The translations under genes were made by a program, and so were the position numbers. The notes under the pieces were generated by a model, which worked only from the letters and a program-made list of their open reading frames with translations, searched no databases and had not been told where the DNA came from. From Nitrospirota bacterium (lineage in GTDB: Bacteria > Nitrospirota > JACRHJ01), in assembly GCA_021785055.1 (NCBI GenBank), contig JAJYGS010000076.1, positions 1 to 9,269 of the forward strand: a stretch of 9,269 nt of DNA, in the 5' to 3' direction. Of this stretch, positions 1 to 4,582 are shown piece by piece (position 1 is the first letter of the stretch; the number at the start of each line of letters is the position of its first letter).

Positions 1-2
1 TA

Positions 3-314
3 GCCGGCGAGAACGTGGCCTTCATGGCGCTCATAGTCGTGGTCATAACCGTAATCATGGCCAAGACGTATATCGGGCGCGGCTCTCCGCTCATGGGCGG
101 GATGCCGAGCGGCCATGCGGCGGCGGCATCGTCGATATTCGTGATAACGCTTTTTCTGACGTCGAACGCGCTGGTATCCATCCTTGTGCTGATAATGGCG
201 GCGATGGTCTCCCACAGCCGCATAGCGCTCGGAATACACAAGCCGAAGGAAGTCATCATAGGCGCGCTCCTGGGCGGGCTTGTAACGCTTTTCATATTCC
301 TGCTTTTCGTTTAG
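3..314 (+). CDS. PAP2-type membrane phosphatase, C-terminal part (probable diacylglycerol kinase-PAP2 fusion), partial
   Basis: The frame is open from the first bases of the window to a TAG at 312-314, so the start lies upstream; the GTG at 15 is not needed as a start. The visible 103 residues are very hydrophobic, with about three membrane segments. They carry the PAP2 phosphatase signatures: a K-rich lead-in ending in IGRGSP (motif C1-like), PSGH at 105-116 (motif C2, containing a catalytic-site histidine) and SRIALGIHKPKE (motif C3, with the nucleophilic histidine). The usual C3 aspartate is a glutamate here. PAP2 enzymes dephosphorylate lipid phosphates such as phosphatidate or undecaprenyl diphosphate at the membrane. 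The GGMPSGHAA context and the E variant resemble PAP2 domains fused behind a DgkA-type kinase, but the kinase half is outside the window, so the fusion is inference. It could also be a stand-alone PAP2 protein. The cytochrome gene follows 46 bases later on the same strand. Confidence 0.8.
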   Translation, partial: AGENVAFMALIVVVITVIMAKTYIGRGSPLMGGMPSGHAAAASSIFVITLFLTSNALVSILVLIMAAMVSHSRIALGIHKPKEVIIGALLGGLVTLFIFLLFV

Positions 315-360
315 CCGTGCCGGACAGACAAGTTTCATGGAATCCGAGAGGAGGAGGGGG

Positions 361-705
361 ATGCGGGCACTTCCAAGTGTTTTTATAGCCGTCGCCGTTT
401 GTCTCTTTATCGTTAACGCGGCCTTCGCCGGCGATTCCGGGAAGTGCATAACCGGGAAATGCCACAAGGGGATGCTCGACAAGAAATACGTGCACGGCCC
501 GGTGGCCGTGGAGGAATGCGGGGACTGCCACAGGGCGGCGGGCGGCGGACACAAGTTCGTCCTGACGGCACAGCCTCCGCAGCTATGCACCATGTGCCAC
601 GACGAAAAGGAGATGATAAGCCGTCCTTCCTGCCGGTGCCACGACCCGCACGGCTCGGACAACGAACATCTGCTCTTAAAAGGCGTCGGAAAGATATGCA
701 GGTAA
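361..705 (+). CDS. small secreted multiheme cytochrome c, doubled-CXXCH type, with non-canonical heme motifs
   Basis: The 114-residue product begins with a clear signal peptide (hydrophobic residues 7-20, cleavage likely after AFA at 21-23), so it acts in the periplasm as an electron carrier or scaffold. The ATG at 361 is preferred over the in-frame ATG at 337 because the run gaggaggaggggg (348-360) lies just before it. Two canonical heme-binding motifs are present: CGDCH (53-57) and CTMCH (76-80). Two more sites are atypical: CITGKCH (29-35) has four residues between cysteines, and CRCH (91-94) has one. The text around them (KYVHGPVA, then CHDPHGSDNEHLL) matches the doubled-CXXCH cytochrome family, in which DPHGS usually follows a normal CXXCH. 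The protein stops at KICR, about where related proteins often continue into another heme motif, so it may be shortened. ftsY starts 12 bases downstream; no functional link is evident. The redox partner is unknown. Confidence 0.85.
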   Translation: MRALPSVFIAVAVCLFIVNAAFAGDSGKCITGKCHKGMLDKKYVHGPVAVEECGDCHRAAGGGHKFVLTAQPPQLCTMCHDEKEMISRPSCRCHDPHGSDNEHLLLKGVGKICR

Positions 706-717
706 GGGAGGGTAATT

Positions 718-1626
718 TTGGGATTTTTCGACAAGCTTAAATCCGGCCTTGCGAAGACCCGCGACAGCTTTGTCGCCGGAATAGAGAACGCCGTCTACGG
801 CAAGAAGAAGATAGACGCGGCGCTCCTGGACGAACTCGAAGAGCTGATGGTGCTGGCAGACTTGGGCGTCGAGACGTCCGGCGCGATAATAAGGGAAGTG
901 CAGGAGAAGGTCAAAAGGCAGGAGCTCACGGACGCGTCTCTTTTGAAAAAAGAAATAAAGGACCAGGTCCGCGGCATATTGCGCGGCGACGCCGGGACGT
1001 TCCGGGGCGGCGAGACGCTGTCCGTCTATCTCTTCGTCGGCGTCAACGGCACCGGGAAAACAACCACAATCGGCAAGCTTGCGGCGAAATTTTCCGCCGA
1101 GGGCAAGAAGATAATCCTTGCCGCCGCGGACACCTTCCGCGCGGCTGCGTCGGAACAGCTCGTCCTGTGGGGCGAGAAGGCGGGAGTGGACGTCATCCGG
1201 CATAAAAGCGGGGCAGACCCAGGCGCGGTGGTATTCGACGCAATCGCCGCCGCCCGCGCAAGGGAAGCGGAGATTCTTCTCGTCGATACGGCGGGCAGGC
1301 TCCATACCAAGACGAACCTGATGGAGGAACTGAAAAAGATAAACCGCGTGATAGAGCGCGAACTTCCGGGCGAGCCTTCCGAGGTTATCCTTGTGCTGGA
1401 TGCGACGACCGGCCAAAACGCGCTAAGCCAGGCGAAGCTTTTCAATCAGGCGGTGGGCGTGACGGGCATAGTCCTGACGAAGCTCGACGGCACGGCCAAG
1501 GGCGGGATTGTCGTCGCCATCGCGTCTGAACTCGGCATACCCGTAAAGATGATCGGCGTGGGAGAAAAACAGGAAGATTTACAAACATTCAATCCGGACG
1601 AATTCGTAGAGGCGCTGTTCGAGTGA
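718..1626 (+). CDS. ftsY: signal recognition particle receptor FtsY
   Basis: FtsY is the SRP GTPase that docks the ribosome-SRP complex (Ffh plus 4.5S RNA) at the SecYEG translocon for co-translational insertion of inner-membrane proteins. The 302-residue product has an N-terminal helical N domain (about 1-95) and a complete GTPase G domain. G1 is GVNGTGKT (108-115), the SRP-specific insertion motif is DTFRAAA (138-144), G3 is DTAGR (190-194) and G4 is TKLDG (254-258), followed by GTAKGG. It lacks the long acidic A domain of E. coli FtsY, as is common in other phyla, and starts directly at the amphipathic MGFFDKLK segment. The start is TTG at 718, with GGGAGGG at 706-712 five bases upstream. 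The gene is probably co-transcribed with the cytochrome gene and converges on the PilZ gene. All catalytic motifs look intact. Confidence 0.97.
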   Translation: MGFFDKLKSGLAKTRDSFVAGIENAVYGKKKIDAALLDELEELMVLADLGVETSGAIIREVQEKVKRQELTDASLLKKEIKDQVRGILRGDAGTFRGGETLSVYLFVGVNGTGKTTTIGKLAAKFSAEGKKIILAAADTFRAAASEQLVLWGEKAGVDVIRHKSGADPGAVVFDAIAAARAREAEILLVDTAGRLHTKTNLMEELKKINRVIERELPGEPSEVILVLDATTGQNALSQAKLFNQAVGVTGIVLTKLDGTAKGGIVVAIASELGIPVKMIGVGEKQEDLQTFNPDEFVEALFE

Positions 1627-1638
1627 CGTGAGAAAATA

Positions 1639-1732
1639 TGTCATTCCGAGCGCAGCCGAGGAATCCACAGTTGACTTTATCCTTGAAGGTCAACATCTTA
1701 CTGTGGGTCCCTCCACTTCGGTCGGGACGACA
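1639..1732. repeat. hairpin-forming dispersed repeat (MITE-like), copy 1
   Basis: This 94-bp element has two 32-nt arms that are imperfect inverted repeats of each other: left 1639-1670, beginning TGTCATTCCGAGCG, and right 1701-1732, ending TCGGGACGACA. By eye 24 of 32 positions match, and several mismatches are G-T compatible. The inner ends, CCACAG and CTGTGG, pair exactly. The loop contains a second inverted repeat, TTGAC (1671-1675) with GTCAA (1689-1693). The core GTCATTCCGAGCG.AGCCGAGGAATCC is a widespread type of dispersed repeat in environmental bacterial genomes. A partial copy on the opposite strand lies at 4019-4080. It sits between the convergent ends of ftsY and the PilZ gene, where a hairpin could act as a terminator in both directions. 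No coding capacity is credible. Confidence 0.8.
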
Positions 1733-1792
1733 AACATGCAATCCGCCCCCGTTACCCACTCATCTTTACAACACGATGTTGGAGGAGGCCTT

Positions 1793-2212
1793 TTATTCGT
1801 CTTCTTCCGCCTCGCGCTCTTTTTGCACCCATTCGTCGATCTTGTCCTGGATGAGCGGATCGAGGTCTACGAACTTGAGCCCCATGCCGGGGTCTTTCTT
1901 GCCGGCCTCGGAGAAGCTTCTGCTCCAGACTACCTGCACCTTGCATTTTATTGTAAAATCGGCCTTGGGGAGTTTGAATTCTATCTCGAACTCCTCTCCG
2001 GGATTTCTCGGAGTAACGGTCTTGATAAATACGCCCGCCCGGCTCACATCGCGCGCATAGCCGAAGAAATATTTCCGTCCGTCGCCAACCTTCGTGCGCG
2101 TAACCAGGACATGATTCCTGGTATCCGCCCTTCTCTCTGCTCCGGGAAAATCCAAGCTTCCACCCCGCATGTCGAATGAAGGATGCTCCTTAGACAAGCG
2201 TAATTTAAACAT
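1793..2212 (-). CDS. PilZ-domain protein (probable cyclic-di-GMP receptor)
   Basis: The 139-residue protein is a nearly bare PilZ domain, a module that binds cyclic di-GMP and relays it to motility, exopolysaccharide or envelope targets. Both ligand-binding signatures are present: RxxxR at R28-R32 (within ERRADTR) and DxSxxG at D55-G60 (DVSRAG). The beta-barrel continues through VTPRNPGEEFEIEFKLP and VQVVW (92-96), and GMGLKFVDLD (109-118) closes the domain. This order resembles the PilZ subfamily common in Deltaproteobacteria (TIGR02266-like). The tail (129-139) is a charged, acidic helix. No signal peptide or membrane segment is visible, so it is cytoplasmic. The ATG at 2212 is preceded by GAGAG as a modest ribosome binding site; an internal ATG (residue 15) is the alternative. 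It is divergent from the PHP gene and convergent with ftsY, so its partner cannot be deduced from context. Confidence 0.9.
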   Translation of the reverse strand: MFKLRLSKEHPSFDMRGGSLDFPGAERRADTRNHVLVTRTKVGDGRKYFFGYARDVSRAGVFIKTVTPRNPGEEFEIEFKLPKADFTIKCKVQVVWSRSFSEAGKKDPGMGLKFVDLDPLIQDKIDEWVQKEREAEEDE

Positions 2213-2227
2213 TAAAGTTCTCTCAAG

Positions 2228-2245
2228 TCAAGGATTTTCCCTTGA
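2228..2245. repeat. short inverted repeat in the divergent PilZ/PHP promoter region
   Basis: TCAAGG (2228-2233) and CCTTGA (2240-2245) form perfect 6-bp arms around a 6-base centre. The site lies in the 68-bp gap between the divergent PilZ and PHP genes and touches the possible -35 box TTGAAT (2242-2247) of the PHP gene. Its position would suit an operator, but an AT-rich chance palindrome is equally possible and no regulator gene adjoins it. Confidence 0.3.
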
Positions 2246-2270
2246 ATTCCGGAGTCTTTTATGTTATTTT
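2242..2270 (+). promoter_or_regulatory. possible sigma70 promoter for the PHP-TPR gene pair
   Basis: TTGAAT (2242-2247) and TATTTT (2265-2270) are spaced by 17 bases, each matching 4 of 6 consensus positions. Initiation would fall near 2277, only a few bases before the ATG at 2281. No purine-rich ribosome binding site precedes that ATG, so a leaderless or very short-leader mRNA is possible. The match is moderate and based on sequence only. Confidence 0.35.
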
Positions 2271-2280
2271 CGTAAACCTT

Positions 2281-2934
2281 ATGATAGACCTGCACACCCA
2301 TAGCCTTTTTTCCGACGGCGCGCTTGTCCCGGCGGAACTCGTGCGCCGCGCTGTGGTAAAAGGTTATGAGGCAATAGCCATTACGGACCATGCGGACAGC
2401 TCGAATATCGATTTTATAATTCCCAGGATAATTCGCGCTGCGGAAGACCTCTCCGGGCTTCTGCCGATAACGGTCATACCGGGGATAGAACTGACACACG
2501 TGCCGCCCAAGTCTATAAAAGCATTGGTGAATCAGGCACGGAAGATGGGCGCGAAACTCGTTGTAATGCACGGGGAGTCTCCGGTCGAGCCGGTGGCGGA
2601 AGGAACAAATAGGGCCGCCATCGCCGCCGGAGTGGACATACTTGCGCATCCGGGGCTTATTACGGACAAAGACGCCTCTCTTGCCGCAAGAAATGGCGTT
2701 TTCCTTGAGATTACGGCCCGGTCGGGGCACTCGCTTACGAATGGGCATGTAGCCAGGACGGCGCTTAAGGCCGGGGCTATGCTTGTGCTCGATACCGACG
2801 CGCACGAGCCGGAGGATTTGATTGACGATGCTTTTGCGGAAAAGGTCTTATTCGGCGCGGGTTTGTCTGCGAAAGAATGCGCAGCTGTTTTCAGGAATTC
2901 GAGAGAGATTGTAAACAGGGTTCTCGGAGGATAA
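2281..2934 (+). CDS. PHP-domain metal-dependent phosphoesterase (histidinol-phosphatase-like)
   Basis: The 217-residue product is a single PHP domain, a TIM-barrel-like hydrolase fold that holds a cluster of two or three metal ions and usually cleaves phosphomonoesters. The metal-ligand motifs appear in family order: DLHTHSLFSDG (3-13), ITDHAD (34-39), PGIEL with E70, VMHGE with H97, AHPG (122-125) and DTDAH (171-175). The ATG at 2281 is chosen because MIDLHTH is the standard N terminus; a TTG 13 codons upstream (2242) would add only hydrophobic residues. The family includes histidinol phosphatase and nucleotide or sugar phosphatases. No histidine-biosynthesis gene is nearby, so the substrate is unknown. 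The stop codon is one base from the next gene, for a TPR protein, which indicates one operon. All expected ligands are present, so it should be active. Confidence 0.92.
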   Translation: MIDLHTHSLFSDGALVPAELVRRAVVKGYEAIAITDHADSSNIDFIIPRIIRAAEDLSGLLPITVIPGIELTHVPPKSIKALVNQARKMGAKLVVMHGESPVEPVAEGTNRAAIAAGVDILAHPGLITDKDASLAARNGVFLEITARSGHSLTNGHVARTALKAGAMLVLDTDAHEPEDLIDDAFAEKVLFGAGLSAKECAAVFRNSREIVNRVLGG

Positions 2935-2935
2935 A

Positions 2936-3796
2936 TTGACTACTTGGAGGAAAAGGACTGGTAAAAAGAAGGAGCAGTTCAGCGGGCCGGACGAGTTTCA
3001 GTCGCTCACACAGAAGGCGCTCCTGTATGTCCAGAGAAACATTAAGAAATTCTACATCGGCCTTGCAGTCCTGGCGGTAGTCGTGGTTGCGGGCGCAGTC
3101 TGGTTCCTGGCGGAGAAATCCTCGCAGGAAAAGGCTGTGGCAACGGTTGCAACCGCGCTTAAATATTACGATTTAAATTCAGCAGCCCCCGGCGGCAAGC
3201 CAATGACTTCCGTGGAGCGGCTTGAAAAGGCCGGCGAGCTCTTCGGCCAGGCGGCTTCCGGGAGCGGCAAACAGGCAGATATTTCCCTGTATTATCAAGC
3301 TAATACGGATTTTGAACTCGGCAATATGGACAAGGCGATACAGGAATACGATGCCTTGAAGGGGCGCACCCAGGACCCGCTCCTGACGTCTCTTGCGAAC
3401 CAGAGACTGGCCTCGGCATATCTCGAAAAAGGTAATAAAAACGAGGCGATAAGCGTCCTTATCGGCGACAAGAAAACAGGACTGAGCCTCTTTGCCGATG
3501 AAGACTATCTTCGCCTTGCGCAGATACTTGCGCAGAGCGGAAATACGAGCGAGGCGGTGGGCCAGCTTGAAGGGCTGATTAAAAAATTCCCTGATTCCAT
3601 ATGGGTTTCCGATGCAAAGATGGAACTCTCGAAGCTCACTGGGAAGCCGGTCGGAACTCCGCAGGCGATGGTCGGAACGCCGCCGCCAGGCTCCATAAAA
3701 GTCGTTACCGCGCCCGCGCCCACAGCGTCAAAAACATCTCCGGCGCCTGCCCCCGGCGCGCCGAAACAGGCCCCCGCGCCGCAGGGCAAGAAGTAA
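2936..3796 (+). CDS. membrane-anchored TPR protein (YfgM/TPR_21-like) with proline-alanine tail
   Basis: The 286-residue protein has a basic N terminus, one membrane segment at about 39-59 (preceded by KK, so the N terminus should be inside), then a periplasmic helical-repeat region. TPR-like helices are visible at about 116-142 (LYYQANTDFELGNMDKAIQ), 150-175 (ANQRLASAYLEKGNKNEAI) and 188-224 (YLRLAQILAQSGNTSEAV, then KKFPDS). The C-terminal 45 or so residues are a disordered Pro/Ala/Thr tail ending in KK. This layout matches YfgM-type ancillary translocon proteins and related TPR_21 proteins, which act as chaperone or scaffold factors near SecYEG; the exact role here is inference. The start is TTG at 2936, with CGGAGG (2925-2930) five bases upstream inside the end of the PHP gene. 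The 1-base gap to that gene suggests translational coupling. Confidence 0.85.
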   Translation: MTTWRKRTGKKKEQFSGPDEFQSLTQKALLYVQRNIKKFYIGLAVLAVVVVAGAVWFLAEKSSQEKAVATVATALKYYDLNSAAPGGKPMTSVERLEKAGELFGQAASGSGKQADISLYYQANTDFELGNMDKAIQEYDALKGRTQDPLLTSLANQRLASAYLEKGNKNEAISVLIGDKKTGLSLFADEDYLRLAQILAQSGNTSEAVGQLEGLIKKFPDSIWVSDAKMELSKLTGKPVGTPQAMVGTPPPGSIKVVTAPAPTASKTSPAPAPGAPKQAPAPQGKK

Positions 3797-3814
3797 CGGC
3801 CAGAGCCAAAAACA

Positions 3815-3841
3815 CCCCTTCCCCGCCCCCCCTTTTTGCCC
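3815..3841 (-). other. canonical G-quadruplex motif on the minus strand
   Basis: The plus strand carries C4 (3815-3818), C4 (3821-3824), C7 (3826-3832) and C3 (3839-3841). On the minus strand this reads as four G tracts separated by loops of 6, 1 and 2 bases, which satisfies the usual G3+N1-7 rule. It starts 18 bases after the TPR stop codon. In the plus-strand transcript the run is cytosine-rich, so any quadruplex would form in the DNA template strand or in antisense RNA. Confidence 0.6.
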
Positions 3842-3842
3842 T

Positions 3843-3868
3843 GAAAACCGCCCGCAGAGGCCGTTTTC
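3843..3868. terminator. imperfect hairpin downstream of the TPR gene, possible terminator
   Basis: GAAAAC.GCC (3843-3852) pairs with GGC.GTTTTC (3859-3868), giving a 6-bp and a 3-bp stem around one C-C mismatch with a 6-base loop. The descending arm ends in TTTTC rather than a long T run, so intrinsic termination would be weak. A second small hairpin follows (TTTTCG 3875-3880 with CGAAAA 3887-3892). Placement just past the last gene of an operon supports a terminator role. Confidence 0.4.
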
Positions 3869-4018
3869 GACCCGTTTTCGATACCGCGAAAAAATTCGTA
3901 AATTTTCAAAAATAATTGTGATTCAATAAAGAGTTAACGCGGTTAATAGTAAAAGCTACCGTGAACGAACTTCCCCGATCAGTTGCCAAAGAATGGAACG
4001 GTTGGAGTGAGTTTTGTC

Positions 4019-4080
4019 TGTCGCCCGGATACATGACTTTTGAAGTCAACTTTGGATTCCTCGGCTTCGCTCGGAATGAC
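4019..4080. repeat. dispersed hairpin repeat, shortened copy 2 (opposite orientation)
   Basis: Read on the minus strand from 4080, this matches the left arm and loop start of the element at 1639: GTCATTCCGAGCG, then AGCCGAGGAATCCA, then AGTTGACTT, with only two mismatches over about 37 bases. The other arm is reduced to a short TGTCGCCCGG (4019-4028), so about 30 bases of the full element are missing. A small hairpin (GACTT with AAGTC, about 4035-4047) remains in the loop. Like copy 1, it lies between convergent gene ends. It is 46 bases from the 72-bp tandem array. Confidence 0.75.
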
Positions 4081-4126
4081 GGGCGGGGGGCGGCGGGAAT
4101 GATAGGCGGGTGGCACGGGACGGGGG
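4081..4126 (+). other. G-rich stretch between two repeat types
   Basis: The plus strand has G runs of 3, 6, 3, 3, 3 and 5 (4081-4083, 4085-4090, 4095-4097, 4108-4110, 4117-4119, 4122-4126) with almost no C runs. A quadruplex could form only with a long (10-base) loop, so it is weaker than the minus-strand motif at 3815-3841. It joins dispersed-repeat copy 2 to the first 72-bp unit. Confidence 0.45.
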
Positions 4127-4437
4127 CAATAAATTGCGCCCCTACAATGCGAGTGCGCCATACACATCGTCGATTATCGACCGCCAAATCCCAAGGCGCA
4201 ATAAATTGCGCCCCTACAATGCGAGTGCGCCATACACATCGTCGATTATCGACCGCCAAATCCCAAGGGGCAATAAATTGCGCCCCTACAATGCGAGTGC
4301 GCCATACACATCGTCGATTATCGACCGCCAAATCCCAAGGCGCAATAAATTGCGCCTCTACAATGCGAGTGCGCCATACACATCGTCGATTATCGACCGC
4401 CAAATCCCAAGGCGCAATAAATTGCGCCTCTACAATG
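4126..4437. repeat. 72-bp tandem repeat array, four full units plus a 24-bp fifth
   Basis: Units begin with GCAATAAATTGCGCC at 4126, 4198, 4270, 4342 and 4414, exactly 72 bases apart; the fifth breaks off after CTACAATG at 4437. The units are nearly identical. Each holds two palindromes: GGCGCAAT-AA-ATTGCGCC (for example 4195-4212) and GTCGAT-T-ATCGAC (for example 4169-4181). In copies 1 and 3 the first arm reads GGGGCAAT instead, giving one mismatch. Units 1-3 carry GCGCCCCTAC and units 4-5 carry GCGCCTCTAC, which records the order of duplication. The core (CAATAAATTGCGCCCCTACA) resembles short dispersed repeats common in environmental genomes. There are no variable spacers and no adjacent cas genes, so it is not a CRISPR array. 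Confidence 0.92.
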
Positions 4438-4451
4438 ACTGGTGCGCCGGG

Positions 4452-4580
4452 CCGGGGGCGTTATGATTATACAGGATGGCCGGGGGAGCTATGATTATAC
4501 AGGATGCCCGGGGGAGCTATGATTATACAGGATGCCCGGGGGAGCTATGATTATACAGGATGCCCGGGGGCGTTATGATT
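4452..4580. repeat. 28-bp tandem repeat array, four full units plus a 17-bp fifth
   Basis: Units start with CCGGGGG at 4452, 4480, 4508, 4536 and 4564, each followed by a TATGATTATACAGGATG core. The three middle units carry AGC before TATG, while the first and last carry CGT, as expected if the middle units were amplified between two older copies. The array ends 2 bases before the stop codon of the transglycosylase gene (4583-4585, on the minus strand). On the minus strand every full unit shows a TATAAT hexamer, but no -35 hexamer falls at the right distance. Confidence 0.92.
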
Positions 4581-4582
4581 CG

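Larger units (their letters stand above)
3797..4582. other. long gene-free interval with clustered repeats
   Basis: This is 786 bases between the convergent ends of the TPR gene and the transglycosylase gene. Open frames exist on both strands but are products of repeats, not genes. In order it holds a C-rich stretch, an imperfect hairpin, an AT-rich segment with no recognisable gene (3887-4018), a dispersed-repeat copy, a G-rich stretch, a 72-bp array and a 28-bp array. The AT-rich segment contains one neat inverted repeat, TTAAC-GCG-GTTAA (3934-3946), of unknown meaning. I see no RNA gene in it. Confidence 0.8.

Noticed and set aside
444..740. A frameshifted continuation of the cytochrome in an overlapping frame
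   Set aside because: Neither alternative frame after the stop at 703 contains a CXXCH motif, so there is no evidence that a simple frameshift removed a longer C terminus.
676..1416. A 246-codon minus-strand frame
   Set aside because: It is antisense to ftsY, which has every SRP GTPase motif; the antisense translation shows no family feature.
1628..2179. A 183-codon plus-strand frame (and a 140-codon one at 1638)
   Set aside because: It begins inside the dispersed repeat and then runs antisense to the PilZ gene; the MSFRAQPRNP-like start is the usual spurious translation of that repeat.
3961..4494. A 177-codon plus-strand frame and a 165-codon minus-strand frame (3906-4403) across the repeat region
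   Set aside because: The 72-bp period is a multiple of three, so stop-free frames repeat on both strands. The translations are copies of the repeat with no domain and no ribosome binding site.
4452..4563. Array of minus-strand promoters, because each 28-bp unit contains TATAAT
   Set aside because: No -35 hexamer lies 16-18 bases upstream, the TG is not at the extended -10 position, and the hexamer recurs only because the unit is repeated.
4126..4580. CRISPR array
   Set aside because: Both arrays are strictly tandem, without unique spacers between repeats, and no cas gene is present.
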